From Holacanthus passer (Eukaryota; Chordata; Actinopteri; Pomacanthidae), in contig JAFREQ010000044.1 in assembly GCA_025331565.1 (NCBI GenBank), positions 806,001 to 870,000 on the forward strand: a DNA stretch of 64,000 nt, given 5' to 3'. This document shows positions 32,084 through 45,960 of this stretch, piece after piece. A model generated the notes under the pieces. The model was not told the origin of the DNA. It saw only the letters and a program-made list of their open reading frames with translations, and ran no database searches. Within the stretch, counting starts at the first letter, position 1, and the number at the start of each line of letters is the position of its first letter. The translations under genes were made by a program, and so were the position numbers.

Positions 32084-35000
32084 CTACGAGCTCATCACTC
32101 TACAGTCTTTGAACGCTTGAGTAAATCCGACACCTTACATATGTTTTGAGGCTGAGTTATATTCAACATGTGAAAAATACAAATACACATGTCTTCTCTG
32201 TGTGTGTTTGTGTGTGTTTGCATACAGGCACACACACACACACAAAGTGAGAAAGTGAACAGAGGTGACTCAGTCAGCAGTGCTGTGGGGCTTGCACATC
32301 TCATTTGCTTAATGAAATAAATCACAATCTGGAACTTTAGCTCGGATTTTCTGACAGTGGAAACTGTTCTGCGCCGCCGAGGGCCGAAAGACAGAAAACA
32401 GTAGAGATGGTATTGTTAGAGCTAATACTCCTCCTGCTGAGCTTGCTGATGAAACGGACAGATTGGACTGCATCACTCTGTATCTGTGTGTGTGTTTGTG
32501 TGTGCGATTTTTTTCTTTTTTGGAGGGGGGGTTGAGAGGATTTCCTTTGATCTCTCCAACCCTCTACCCCCTTTATTTGATTGAGCCTACCAACTTATAC
32601 TGTAGGATATAATATAATAGATTAAGCATGCACGCACTCTCACACACACACAGGTTCATTTATTCTGCTTTATGTGCTTCATCCAGCATCTTTGAGCTCT
32701 ATCACTTTTTATGGTTGAACCATTACATGACAATGAAACATCTTAGATGTCGAGTGCATCTTTTGTTTACTTTTTTTGTGATTATGCATGACATGTTTTC
32801 AACTGTTGGAAATTACCAAAGTTTAAAAAGATCTTTAGGCTTGTCAAGCTATTGCAAAATTTGGAGCTGCCAAATACTTAGTTGGGCAGAAGTGGTAACT
32901 GTAGGTTCACTGAAAATGACTTAGGAAATGAATGGTGTCACTGAAAAGAGAAGATTTATAACTTACTCTGAATATTTTAGCAGAAATTCTAAGTAAATAT
33001 TAGGGAGCATAAGTGATGAATTTTGAACTTAAATCCTAATCTTGATTCTAAACTTTACCCAAAATATAAATTACTTTGATGAAAAATGCAGGAACAGTTT
33101 TATCACTCAATGTCCACTATGTTTGCTTAATAACCCACAGAACAACATCAGTCCAAGCTCTTCTCCTCATAGCCAAGATGGCAGATCCTGAGTGATTGGG
33201 TGGCTTCACCCCCTCTCTTCATCACCACTGATTTGGCTTCCCCTCCACCTCTCCAGCCCCTCCTCTTCCTGACCTTCTCTGATATTTACCCTCCTCCCCA
33301 GTGGCAACGCCCGGCCCACAGCCACCGACCTGCCTGGGTGTCGCTGTGTGGATTAGTATGTTGGATGTTGTAGAGTACGAGCAAGACGGAGTGAAAGAGG
33401 AGGGGAGGGCAAACAGCGAAGAGGGAGAGAGAATGAAAGCAGAACACAGAGTACAAAGCACATCCGCAGCAGCTGTTTTTTACACCAGCTTTTATTTCTA
33501 TCATATGCACAACACAGAAACACACACACACACAACCTCTGCACTAGTGCAGTCTGTGCCTTAATTTGAGTTTGTTTGCGACCACCCTCTATGACCAGCA
33601 GCTGAGAGAAAAGGACACGCTCAGAGGGAGGGCAGGACAGACAAAGAAAGAGTAGAAAAGCAGTAAACAAATAGCAATAGACATGTGATGTGGTACTGTA
33701 GAAGCCTTGGCTGCCCCGCTCTCTCTCACGGCCTTTCCTCTCCCGCCCTCTTCTCTTCCCCCCCGATCTCGCTGTATTATTAATGGTCAAAAAGTGATCC
33801 CCTCCTGTGCAGTGACAGGCCTTGTTTTTTTCCTCTCCAACTTTTGCGGTTTTAATAAGAAAAATCTGTCTTTCCTCTTGTTTCTTTTGACTGTGCTTCT
33901 GTCTGTACTTTTCAACAATAGCTCTCCTGTGGTCTCAGAAGATGAGGAGGGCCACAGAAAGAGAGCAGAGATGGAGGGAGGGAGTGCAGGTTGGGGATTG
34001 AGGGAGGGAAGGAGAGAAGTGCAGGGTGGATGAATTGATTTTATTTTGTGACAAAAAGAAAGCCGGCATTACACAACACTCCATTTCAATGTGGTAGGGA
34101 GGGCAGAGAGTAGGAACAGAGATGGAGGGAAGGCCAAAATTAAGAAACAAAGGAGTGACAGAACAAAGCAATGAAGGAACAAAATACGAAGTATCATGCA
34201 GCCTGAGTAGCTAAAAAACAAGGAACAGAAGGAGCAAAGGAAGTAAGGAACAAACGAAGTAGGGGAAGGATGACTTTCTGTATAACAAGAATAAATAAGA
34301 GAGAGTGGGAGGGGAAACTGCTGAAAATAGCCAAGTGAGAACAGCAAAGGAAAAGTAAGAAAGCAGGAAATAATGGCAAAGGAGAAAGTATTTCTTCTGC
34401 CTGTGTCTATGAGTCAGTCTGCCTTTGGGTGGAGGAAGGTTAGGAGTCTTTGGAGGGTGTGAGATGGGTGTCTTCACCCTCTATGCTCTCCCTACTTGGA
34501 AGATGTTACGCGCCCGAGGCCAGAGGCTGACCTTTTGCACTGATCACATCCACCATTATTATCATCACTGTTTCTCTTCTAATAGAGCAGAACATCATAT
34601 CCCTATGAGACCGGAGCCCACAAAATGGGAGAATGGACAGCAATTTCACCGCACTGGTGGAAAGGTGAGGAGGGCGAGCAGGAGAGAAAGTGCGAGGCAG
34701 GACAAATGACAGTCAGTTGTATCAACACAAAGACAGACGTGCGCTGTCTAAATGAAGCGGTGTCGGAGTTACACTTAAGTGCACAGCTCTGTCATCTTGT
34801 TTGGAGTGCCATCCTTTGTTTCTTCAAATATTAATTTACAGGCTGCCTTGATCCAAAGCAAATAACCTCATTATCCACTTCTATTGGATCATTACGATAA
34901 TCACCATGATCATTAGGATCTGTTTGCTTTAGCAGACATGCTCATCAAGAACTGGGTGTCACAAGTCCTTTTCATGCGGGTGGGGGGTACTGTTAAAACT

Positions 35001-35276
35001 GCGTGTGTGTCTGTCATGGGAAACATTCACGCATATCCCATCACGCAACTCATTTCTGTACAGACGAAAGAGGCATTTAGAAACATTAGCCGGACAAAAT
35101 CAAAAGGAGGGAGAACAAAGCGTTTACGTGGACAGTTTTTGCTGCATAATTAGAAAGGCTGGTGCAACTCTCAGAGCTGCTACAGCTCCAGGCTTTCTCT
35201 CGTCTGTTTTTTCCCCCACCAAGGGGAATCTGATATCAAGGTGGGAGAGACAAGTATGATAAGTGTGAGTCGAATC

Positions 35277-35317
35277 GGTGTGTGTGCATGTGTGTGTGTG
35301 TGTGTGTGTGTGTGTGA
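35277..35317 (+). repeat. (TG)n microsatellite
   Basis: TG run with one TGCA interruption near its start. Confidence 0.9.
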
Positions 35318-36921
35318 CTGGGCAGCCCGCGGTCAGAAGGCTATAGATCCACACAGCTGATTGGGCGAACACTGCAGCTTTAAAAGTAAATGTCCTACTA
35401 GGAGCTTGCAAAAGATGCCTTGCACACATAAAGTGCTCTGAAATCTGCTAGCATCATAATTAGCATTTCAATATATTTGAAGGTGAGGTATGTTGTATGA
35501 ACAAGTGAAAATCATGCAGGGCAATGGAGCAGGAAAACACAAACACACAATTTTAGTCAGTTAGGAAAACACTCGTGACTGATTTAAAGATTTGACAGTC
35601 ATAACTTCTGACGGTCTGTTGCTTCATGCATGTCTTTGCATCTTAAGATGAAGCACCAGCATTTCCCATGCTATTAGGATTGATGTTTATGCCTCAGATG
35701 CTTCAACAACAAATAGTTGGTTCAGTAGCAAAGCTCCCGCTATGAAGGAAATGATTGCCTCCTAGCAACCGACACAGTCGAGCGTGCAAAACTGAATGGC
35801 AATCACATCTCACTTACAAATCAGAAAGTGATGCAAACTGCTGCATTAAATATTTGTAATCAAGTAAAAATTCAGCTCAAATAAACTTTCAACATCCACT
35901 TAAATTGGAATAAATTGAAAACAAGTAAATTCTTTTACTCAGAGCGGTCGGGATTCGGTTCCTGTCTGGTCTAAGACTGGCACTTTATTTTAGAGGAAAG
36001 TATCACTCGACTCAGTCAAGGCTAGCCATGTAGTATTAGAGTTTGATGAGACTGCAGAGAACGACCAAAACGTATGCTTCGCCTGGGGGCCTCTAAGTAA
36101 TTCTCCCTCTGACTCATCGGTGCTGAAGCTTTGTCACACTCGATACTCTTTTGTACTCTCTTGAGTTAGGCAAGAGGGAGCAATACAAGGAAGTGTAACA
36201 ATAAATGAGAATGAGATGGAATTCATTAATTACTTCTTCACCTCCATAAAACTAATCACTCGCCAAAGTGAATATAATTATCCTACTTTTTCTTTCGAAA
36301 CGTAACAGACATACCATGAAATATCATTACCATCACCATCTGCGATCGAGCTTTGCTGAGTGGGAGGCTGTGTTTTTACTGTCAAACTTGCCTTCCAGGA
36401 TGCTGAGGTATGACAGCTGAATTTAATTCAATGATTATTCAAATTAGCCAAAGTGATGATTTGGACACACTTCTAGTTGCGACGTGTGTGTCAAAAACCT
36501 CCATTAACGGAACACATGGAGTTAGATTATTCTGATTACGAGAAAGAGTTTGCTTCAATCACTGTGCTAGAAGTGACATCAAGGGCGAGGCCCGACACAA
36601 TCTGAAACCATTATCCTACCCCTGTACACTTTACAGCTGCCAAAACAAGATTGAATCAATGTCACTGCAAAAAAATAAATAAAAGACACCAGCTTGTATA
36701 AACCACTGCCCTCCCACCCCCTTCACTGTTATCTTCCAGTTGGGCCCATCACTAATCTCCCTAATCCTTTTTGGTGAGGCTATCGCTAGCATAGACAACA
36801 TAATAGCATTAGATATTATTCCTTCACAACAACCTGATTCTATTACATTTGCATTGGTGCTCAACAGCCCACACAGTCTTGGTCATAATGAGAACTGATA
36901 GCCTACTGTTAACATGCGAGC

Positions 36922-37074
36922 CAGGGGTGTAGCACACAATTCTGGACCCTGCATTCTCTATGAGCCCCTCCCAGCATGCACCGCTTTGTGGACCCTCCTC
37001 ACATGAGGGCGCTATATACTCAGTCCCCTTTACCCCCAACCCCTCACCGCCCCCCATCCAGTCCTACGCCCCTG
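36922..37074. mobile_element. Short non-autonomous hAT-like element (MITE)
   Basis: The ends CAGGGGTGTAG and CTACGCCCCTG are inverted repeats with one mismatch, matching the CAGGGG start typical of hAT elements. The 153-bp body has no coding capacity. Flanking 8-mers ATGCGAGC and ACTAGAGC agree at five of eight positions, consistent with a decayed 8-bp target duplication, though that alone is weak. Confidence 0.55.
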
Positions 37075-38699
37075 ACTAGAGCATTCATTCAGGATGGATA
37101 ATGTTGTTAAGCTAGCAGTGACTACACAAGCACATTCAGGTCAGATCATCCCAACACTTCTCCATTTACTGGGGTAGGTCAGTTAAGGCCGGGACTCTGG
37201 TGTGGTAGTATCTCGCTGGCTGCAGCAGCAGGGCTGTTTATATAATGACACCATTGTGCCGGCTGTGTGCAGATGGAACATCAGAGCTCTTGTAATGGCC
37301 TGTGTATTAGGGCCAATGTGTTGATTACTGACTCAGGGAGAGCAGGGATAGGCTGTGTAGTCAACAGGGAATAGGGCTCCCTCCAAAACAGCAACCCAGG
37401 GAAAAAAAAGATCTATTTGAAAAAACAGAAGGAAAGAGGGAAGAGACAAAAAAACAGGGAGAGACTTTAATGGAAGTGTGCTTTAAGGGAATGCAAATGA
37501 GACAAGGGAATCTGCAGAGCTGCAGAACACAGCGGAGGGATATCAAACAGGGCTAGTGTGGCTGTCAAAGAGGTAAAGGCAAAGGGAAGGGGGAGCGAGG
37601 GAAAGAGCCCCTCTCACTTTATTCAATAGACACTCCTGTACCACTTTTTTCTGCTTCAGCATCCGCCCTCGGCTGCAGCTCTCCACACACCCAAACCACA
37701 ATCCTCCTCATCTCTAGAGTCTACACTTTAACTATTATATGTTACCGAAATAGTAGTCGATCTAAAAAAAAAAAAAGCCTCACTGCCTATGAAGCGACAG
37801 TTGTACATGCAAATCAGTAAGATTGGGTCGATGTCTGTGGAATTGGCATATGATATGAAGATGTCCACAGTGAAACATTGCTGTTGTTGTTTATACCAAG
37901 GCAGATGCAAACCACTTAGATTTAAAAATCTTTTTGTCTGTGCGGTGGCTTTTAAATCACAATGTTACGAGGGTAGAGGGCTCAGTGGTCAATGACTGTC
38001 AGCCATCAGCCCAACCCTACTAATCAGAGTTCACAAGTATCTGAAGGGGGTTGACTGTGTGCAATAACAATAATGCATCTGTAAATGAGTGATAGAGATA
38101 GTCTGCCCCTAGTCAGCGAGTCAGTCTGTTCGTCAGCACTGACACCACGCAGCAGAGAGAGCTTGTTCCCCGGCCTGGTCTTCAGTGTGGCCTGTGATTT
38201 ATTGTGGCGGCGGGGAGCTTGTCACTGTTCATTATTACTGATGCAACAGGAGGCAATGCCACCAACCATCAATGCTTGCCCTGTGATGCTCGCCACAGCT
38301 GCCAGAGGAAGTGACCTCAGCACCCACCTGTCTTCTCACACAAACAGTGGCTGCAGCCCCACTCTAATGGGCTCTAATATCTTACAGGAATGGAACCTCT
38401 GACCCACTTTGGCAGCCACCTCTTAACCAATCGCTAACCAGTGGAAAGATTATACATTAATTCAGCCTGAAAATTGCAATTTTGCAATAATAGAGGTGAG
38501 CTGCCTCATTTTCGTAAAGTAAATACATTGAAATCTATTAAAAAAACATCCAGAAGACACAGAAATTTGAGCAGCACAATTTGTGCCACATCTGTTTGCT
38601 TCCGTCTTTTGACTCTTTCTCTTACGCTTTCTACTCCATTTCTTTCCCCCTGCTTCCCGACCTCACAGTCAAATTAGATATACTCCATATCAGTCAACC

Positions 38700-38960
38700 T
38701 GCGCTGTCAACTTTGTCAGCATGAGTTGCGTCGCAAATCAATAGGAGGAAATGAATAATTCACTGTGACCATTAAGTCTACACAACAAGAGTGATAACTG
38801 CCGGCCCTGACATTAATCTTATGAGCCACCAACAATGGATTATGATATAACATGATAATGTTATGAAATTGTACTCTCTGGTGAATCTTGCTCTCTCCCG
38901 CCCTTTGCATTGAGCTGTTCCCAGATGTCACTTGGCTGTGACTGGCAGACTGCCACCCCG
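38700..38960. promoter_or_regulatory. Unique block with SOX and homeobox-type sites
   Basis: Non-repetitive sequence has ACAATGG (SOX-type) followed by ATTA, TGACATTAATCTTATG, and GAATAATTCACTG. It resembles vertebrate conserved enhancers in composition. The call is weak without an alignment. Confidence 0.25.
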
Positions 38961-39229
38961 AGTGCCTGTGCACCGCCAGGCCCGGCTAGATCCATCTTCA
39001 TTAAGGACAGAAGCGCTGTGAGTTGTGTGTGTTATTATCAGTGTCTATTAATCTGAAAACTCCAGCAGGGCAACCCCCGCCTCACTGTTGCGCTACAGTA
39101 CACCACAGCCAAGCATACACTATGTACAAACACACTACGGATGCACATCACACACAAACACATGCAAAGTTTGTGTGCATCTGCACACACACACACACAC
39201 ACAAATAAGATCCTTTTACACTCCCGCCT

Positions 39230-39370
39230 GCAGCTCCCTCTAATAACGAGCATGGCAACAGACTTAAACAATTTGCAGATAATGCATGCTCACTCTTAAT
39301 TGGGAACGATAGACAATAATTACGTGGGGAAAAAACTAATTCGTAATTGTTTAGCAACCACTGGGATTCA
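39230..39370. promoter_or_regulatory. AT-rich block with homeobox-type sites and RFX half-sites
   Basis: It contains CATGGCAAC and TTTAGCAACC (RFX-type half-sites) flanking CTTAATTGGG, AATAATTACG and CTAATTCGTAATTG. A CA microsatellite ends just before it. Confidence 0.25.
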
Positions 39371-42300
39371 CTTAAGGCAAACTGTAGACACCCCCTCCTA
39401 AGTGTTGGTGTCAGTGACGCAAGACGCACATGATGGTTTGAAGCATTCACACACATGTTCACACACACATGCACACGCTCACACATGTACACACACAGAA
39501 AGGCCCACCGGGGCGCCACATGTGATGTTGACCCAGTTTAGATCTGTGGCACAAAGTAGAGCAGGGATTCAGAACAAAAAGAGACAGTGACATTTAAAAA
39601 TAGGTTGACATTCTTTTCATCTCATTGCTGAGACCCATACAATGGCAGTATCCATCTTTTGTGTCAGTGGCACCGTCAACTAATTATTCCCTCACATCTT
39701 CAACTCGCCACTTCAGATGATCCACTCTCTGTCCAGGCACAGGTTTGATTTCAGTCAAGCTAGCTGGAGTCAGGACCTTCCAACAGACCAAAAACAATAT
39801 AAGACATATTCATTTTCCTTTTGAACATTTTGAACAAATTAATCGTTGTTTGCGTCATCTTTTGCTGACAATAACAATTTTTATCTGATTTATACTGAAG
39901 TGGTGCAACCACTGAGTAGTTTGAAAATTCAATTCAAAAATGGGTGTGATGTATTGATAATGTGTTTTGTACTTAAATCACCCAAATGAATTGTTTCCTC
40001 CCTTTTACTTCATACTGGGTTTTAAACATGCTTCATCCCATTCAATGCATTTGGTTTCAAAAGTGCGCTGCAGGCTGCTCTTTGAATGTGAAGCTGACAT
40101 TGTTGTTGTTCTGTGGTGCGTTCACTGTTTGTAAGAACGTTCAGTTCCAAGTCTTTGCAGTCAGCTGATAAAGAGCAGCCTTTTATTTAAAAAAAGAATC
40201 CTTTTGACAACATCAGTGTTTGATGAAATTTCCAGGTTCATGTTTGTTTTCAGGGCTTCTGACACGATAGCTTGAGAGCAATGTTTATTAGCGATACTCC
40301 TAATGTCAGAGCTACACACTAGCATGTAAATGACCCACACACAGAGCAGTTTGCATTCTGAGCGCTTCATCAGCTTCTAGCCCTCAATGTGAGTGCATCT
40401 TAATTAAACCTTAGATTTAGGCAGTTTTAGCAATTCAAGCAAACTGCATTTTCATTCACTCTCTATATCCGCCTGGAGTAACGCAGATGATTTTGTTGTG
40501 TTTTTTATTGCAAGGACATGGTAAGCTGGAGTTTGCCTGTTTATGTGGATGCAAACATGTCTACCTTTTCCAAATGCACGTCCTAGTGATTTATGTTGTG
40601 CAACGGTGTGAGTGTATGTCTGTGTGTGTGTGTGTCCATGTGTGAGAGTGATGTATCTAATTTGATAGTAGTGACCCCAATCTGCCTGCCAAGGTTATCC
40701 AGCTTTACGATGGGCAGAGTGGGCATCAGGAGATTCTGACACAGCAGGCCTAGCTGACATGCCCCAAATCTAAAACATGGCTGTCACTCACTTCCTCTCT
40801 TGCTTCCTCTCTACCTTTGTCACACGCACACATATGCGCTGCCCCTACACACACTTACATGAAGGCACAATGACACTGTCCCACATACAGCACAGTAGCA
40901 GCCTTCATAGCTACTCAGGAATAACTGAGGAGAAATAAAAGTCAACATATGCACATGCATGCCTACACACAAACTCACACAGTCTTATAAAGCTACATCT
41001 AAATGTAATGCTGAAAATCCCTCATTTTTTATTTGCATCTGCAACGTGAAACAGTGATGGAGAAATTGCTGGTGATTGTATAAATAAGTAAGAGGTGAAA
41101 ATAGACCGTTGACACATTCATAACAGAAAGGTAAACTCAAGTCACAACAATAGCTTAATCATCACAGTGTGAATTTGTCTAGTGCTCTGCTGTCAAGGAA
41201 ATGGACAGGTTTATGTTTGACACTAGCATGCACATTTGCTGGGGAAAAAAACGGCGCTCAGAACCACACAGAGAGCCTCAAGCTATATGTGGAGTTACCA
41301 TTAATACTGAAATGACTGCAGAATCTCTCCTTCTTTGTCCCTTCTTTCTCTTGATCTGGCTCTTTTTTTTTTCACTTGTTTTGAACAACACACGTAATCA
41401 CACAAAAACACAAGTGCATACATTCATGCTGTGAGGTCCCAGAGGAGGGAATGGGCTGTGGTGGTCTGATTATTAGAGAGGAGCCGTGGGAGACACAGCC
41501 CAGAGCCCAGAGCTCAGGGCCTCAGTCAGTCAGGCTGTAACAGGTGCTGCTTTCCACTGCCTGCTTCTGTTAATTACCAACAGCGCAATGTTGGAAACGC
41601 TTTGCCGGGATCCACACCAGGTGAACACCCATTAGTGCATGGAGAGGATCCAGAGGGTCTGTGCTGACTGCCTCTCCCCCACCACTCACAGACTGAAGCT
41701 AAGCAAGAATACACACATGTGCACGCAGAAAACACACATACAAACACTCCCATGCATCCGCTGCACAAGCACTTGTATATTTTTGAGTTGTTATGTGTGC
41801 TGGTGTAATGATTACGCCTTGAGACATGTACACCGAGACACACACCTTCAATTGCGCACACACACACATACACACACAGCCTCTACCCAACCCACACTCT
41901 TTTGCTTTCTTTTCAAATACTCATTTTTCCCTCCATCTCCTCCTGTCCCAAGAGGCCTGAGTACATCAGTTCATCGACACATTTCGTTCTGGTCGGTGGT
42001 CTCCATGGAGCCTCCTGTTTCATGTGACCTTTCTCCCTCTCCGTTCCAGGAGTCTCGGGCGTCTGGTCACTCTGAATCACTCCCTCCGTCTGCCTTTGTT
42101 CGTAAAAAGATTCGGCAGTGAAAGGGAACCAAGCACATAAAGGGAGATGAATCAACAGACATCTCATGGCGCCTGCTGCTGCTATCCAAGTGAAGGATAG
42201 TACTATTTGTACTCATACACCTTATCACCCCTCCCCCTCTACATATCTCTGTTCAACCTCAAGTCTCTTGCCCCTCCACCGCCCCTGTTTTGTACTTACA

Positions 42301-42639
42301 TGTTTCCTCCATCCTTCTGCCGTTCTCATCCCATTTTCACGTCTCATTATCAGATCCCAGTTTGCTTCATTCCCATCAATAATAAAAGAGTTCTTGACTG
42401 GGTGAAAATAAACAACTCTCAGCCAATCAATGGGGGGGTTACAGGCATTCCACCAGCTGCTGTCAGCCAATAGGAAAGGAGCTTTGGTGGCTCAAATGAG
42501 ATCACAAGTCAGTTGGTGCTCTGATCCCTTTGAAAGTAAGAGTAAATTATTCAGGTGACACTCTTTTGCTGCAAATTCCTACTAAACTAGCTCAACCGTT
42601 TTTGCTCTGTGGGGGAGGCCGGTGCATTGAAGGAAATAC

Positions 42640-42860
42640 TGTTTTCTCCGTGCAGTGGAAGATTTGAAATGCAAATAGGCATTCACTGACAGCAGCACTC
42701 TGTCATAAATTGAAACACCCTTAAAGATAACTAAATACATGCAAATGAGCTGATTAGCTGAATATGCAAATTAATTCATTATTTGTAGAAGGCATTTATA
42801 TGTTAATTGACAAGGTGGCTCACTGTAGATTAATTATATATAATATAGATTAAATGTAGA
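42640..42860. promoter_or_regulatory. Octamer (POU) cluster in an AT-rich enhancer-like block
   Basis: Three perfect ATGCAAAT octamers lie at 42669-42676, 42739-42746 and 42764-42771, all in the same orientation. The last runs into AATTAATTCATTATT, a dense homeobox-site stretch, and TGATTAGC lies between the last two. The block has no simple repeat. POU factors are major neural regulators, so an enhancer role is a reasonable inference. Confidence 0.4.
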
Positions 42861-44675
42861 ATAATCTACAGCAATGGATACAGATACAGATAAAAAGATA
42901 AGGATAACAATTAGTTGCCATTAGTACATCTCTTTCTCTCCCATTGATCTGACATATGGCAATGACCCAAGTTACAAATTGAAGAAATCTCTTTCTAATG
43001 TTCATGAAGCTGAGAAACGCTTCTCTGAACACCCACGTCAAAGCAAGTCAGAGCCATAGAACGCTGGCTCTGCATTAATAAAGGATGGGTGGGGTGGAGA
43101 TGGAGATGGAGTGGGGGCATAGCTAGCTGTAAAGCTCTGTAGCCCCCCCACCCCCCTTTACTGTCTCTTATCCCCTGTCTCTTGGCCCTCTGACCTGTGC
43201 AGATCTCACGTTCCTGACTCCTCTCTCAGCAAGCAGCCGATCGATAGATGGATCTGACTTTACCCTGACTCACTAACCCCTCATGCACATCCTCTTCCTC
43301 TGAGGAGGGAGCGTGCATGTGCGTGTTTGAGTGTGTGTGTCAGTAGAGGAAGGGTATGGGTCTGCATGTGCAAGTTTGTGCTTGCAAGGCATGGTTTTGG
43401 GGTTTTTTGGCAGAGCCGCGCGTGTGTGTGTATGTGTGTGTCTTTGTCTGCCAGCTCTAGTCTCTCACCCCAGGGCCTAGAAGTCACGGCAGTGAGAAAA
43501 CAGATTGATTTCTCCCCTCCCACGCACAAACAATTAACTACACAGCGCTCAATTAGACACACGCTGGAGACGCCTTAAGACAAGCCTTTGCCTTGACCTA
43601 GGATCTGTTTCCTGCAAACCAACCTATAGTACTTCTTCATCCCTCCAACCGAGCATCAGAGGTGTGGCAAGTGGTGGGAGCCAGTGAGATAATAGTAGGA
43701 AGGTGTTTATGTGCCCTGCTCTGGCAAAATTAGCTCTTCCCGTTGTTCGCAGCATCTTAGGATTATGTGTCCCAGCACAAAATGAGCTAAGATTATCTTT
43801 AATGATGTCGACGGTGTGCAGTTTCATTATCGCCAGTGTTCACACACTGCTCCACAGCTTGTGCCGCTAGCTGAGTAAGCGGAGTTAGGATGCTAATTTA
43901 AAGGCAGGGGAATTCCAGCGGAGCGTGGAACCCTCTGTATAAGCCGCCCCATGTCCACCTTGGGGACCCATATCCACGTAGCACATGTTGATCATCCAGT
44001 AGGGACAAACAAGGTTGTCATCCCTCCGTCAGCTTTCTGTCACTTTTCATTTTTCCATGTGAAACACTCCAGTGAGCATGTCTTTCTTTGTATCTCTCTC
44101 CCTTTCCTTGAGCCAAGACATTTGTCAGAATTTCAACAGTGTCCTCCTACTGCTTCAGTAAACCGGGCTCTGTTTGTTGACTGCCTCAAAAATAGATGTC
44201 TACTGTCTATGTCTATTCAAGGAAATAAAATGGAACTGCTACTTACCGTCCTTAAATCTTATCCTACAGTTTGATTAATCCAACTGTGAATGTAATTACG
44301 TTCTTTCATTCTTACGTTCTTTCAAGTCTTTCATTCATTTTTCACCTTTCCTTTTTGAAAATACTGTAATTAACAATTAATTCTCACACTTCTAATGAAT
44401 TACCAAAGTCGCAACAAATGAATAATCCAATGTGCAGACAGAATTTAAAAAAGTATTTCTTATTAAAAGTCGGAAAAACGGGTCATCAGCACATTAAAAT
44501 TGAGCTGTGACAATTATTTCCACAGATGCTGGCGTTGACGTTAATTGTGATCCACTGCCGCATGGCCAAGTCATTCCAGGCTTTAACTGTGTCATTCATA
44601 ACACGGGCTAAGGGAGATAATAGAATTCCAGAGTGTGTATGTGTGTGTTTATGAAAGAAAGACAGGAGAAAGAGC

Positions 44676-44680
<5 letters not shown>

Positions 44681-44707
<27 letters not shown>
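44681..44707 (+). repeat. (GA)n microsatellite
   Basis: About 13 GA units. Confidence 0.9.
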
Positions 44708-44712
<5 letters not shown>

Positions 44713-45799
44713 TAGAAATACGAGCTCCAGTGAATGTTAACATTTCTAATTATCTCACTGTCACGTCTGGAGGCTAAGAAGATAACACCTGAAGTCACCA
44801 GGGCGGCAGAGTGGGTATACACACATACAGAGTATACACACACTCACACGCAAACAGTCCCACAAGCTCACACACCTCCCACCTCCTGCACCTCCATGCT
44901 AGGCCCTCAGATTTGTCTCTCTCTGCATGATTGCCTCCACCTCTCACTCTCCGCTTTCTATCTTTCTCTAATTTTTACTCTCCCTCTTTGTTGCACTCAC
45001 ACTCTCTGCGTGAGGTTTATGTGAGGTCCAGCTTGTGGGCTCTCCCCTGTTTACTTACGTATGCACTGATGTCAGGACGCTGTGCCCCTCTCACTCCCGC
45101 TGCCCTTATATGCAGGCAAGGCCAGCAATGCGTTGCGTGTTCCCACTGATGTTTATCCTTGTCATGCCTATTGAACACGGCTTATGTCCTGTGTTTGATA
45201 TTAAATCCCACGCTGAGGGGCTAGCTGGTTGCTCCACTGATCAGATAAGCACCAGAGGGAAGGAGGGTGGATTTAACTGGTTTTAGTAATCGCAACAGTC
45301 CACCCCTCCTCCTCTATCCACGCTACTGTACATCCAACTTAGGGATTTGCATTAATACTGTAGGCTTGTTCGGACTCCTACCATATAAATGTAAACCCCT
45401 TTTTCTGTATAGCCTGAGGCATAATATGAGACTTCACAGTATAGAACTGCATTCCTACTATAGCTGTACCACCATTGCCAGCCTGATATATTCTACAACT
45501 CGCTTAAGGGCTGATGAAATATTCACAGACCTGAGTGTTACAGCAATATCTGGTGCTGTGAAGCTTTTTAAGGTCAACTTTTACTGAGAATCTCTCGGCA
45601 GCCTGTCCTGTTTCCCCTCTGATGCCCTGCAGAGGGCCTTTCGGCAGTGACAGCCATTCTCCTGAGACCTCCTTCTCTCTGTCACCCCGCCATCGGCCAC
45701 CTCTCTGGCCTGCTAACCACAAGTGGTGTTAAAGCTGGGAAGATTTCCACTGTACGACCGGGTCGGGGTGACTCACTGGGTGCTAGAGACCTGGCTTGC

Positions 45800-45960
45800 G
45801 CTCTTTGAGACTGTTTAAAATTATAGACACATTCACACGGAGGAGAGCCTTGAAATATTAATCACATTAGAATTAACAGAGCTGTCAATCACGCCAGATA
45901 GAGTACATTGCCCTAATTGCGTGGGCTCCAGTGTCACTGCCATCATCTGCAATGTGAAAC
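45800..45960. promoter_or_regulatory. Enhancer-like block with PBX-PREP/MEIS decamer
   Basis: On the minus strand TGATTGACAG (45882-45891) is the exact PBX-PREP/MEIS composite decamer. It is preceded on the plus strand by AT-rich homeobox-type sites (AATATTAATCACATTAG, AATTAACAG). The surrounding sequence is unique-looking and non-repetitive. Confidence 0.35.

Noticed and set aside
31710..32084. Open frames on both strands over the GGAGA array (LLSSP- and GEERR-type repeats)
   Set aside because: Pure translation of a 5-bp minisatellite; not a protein.
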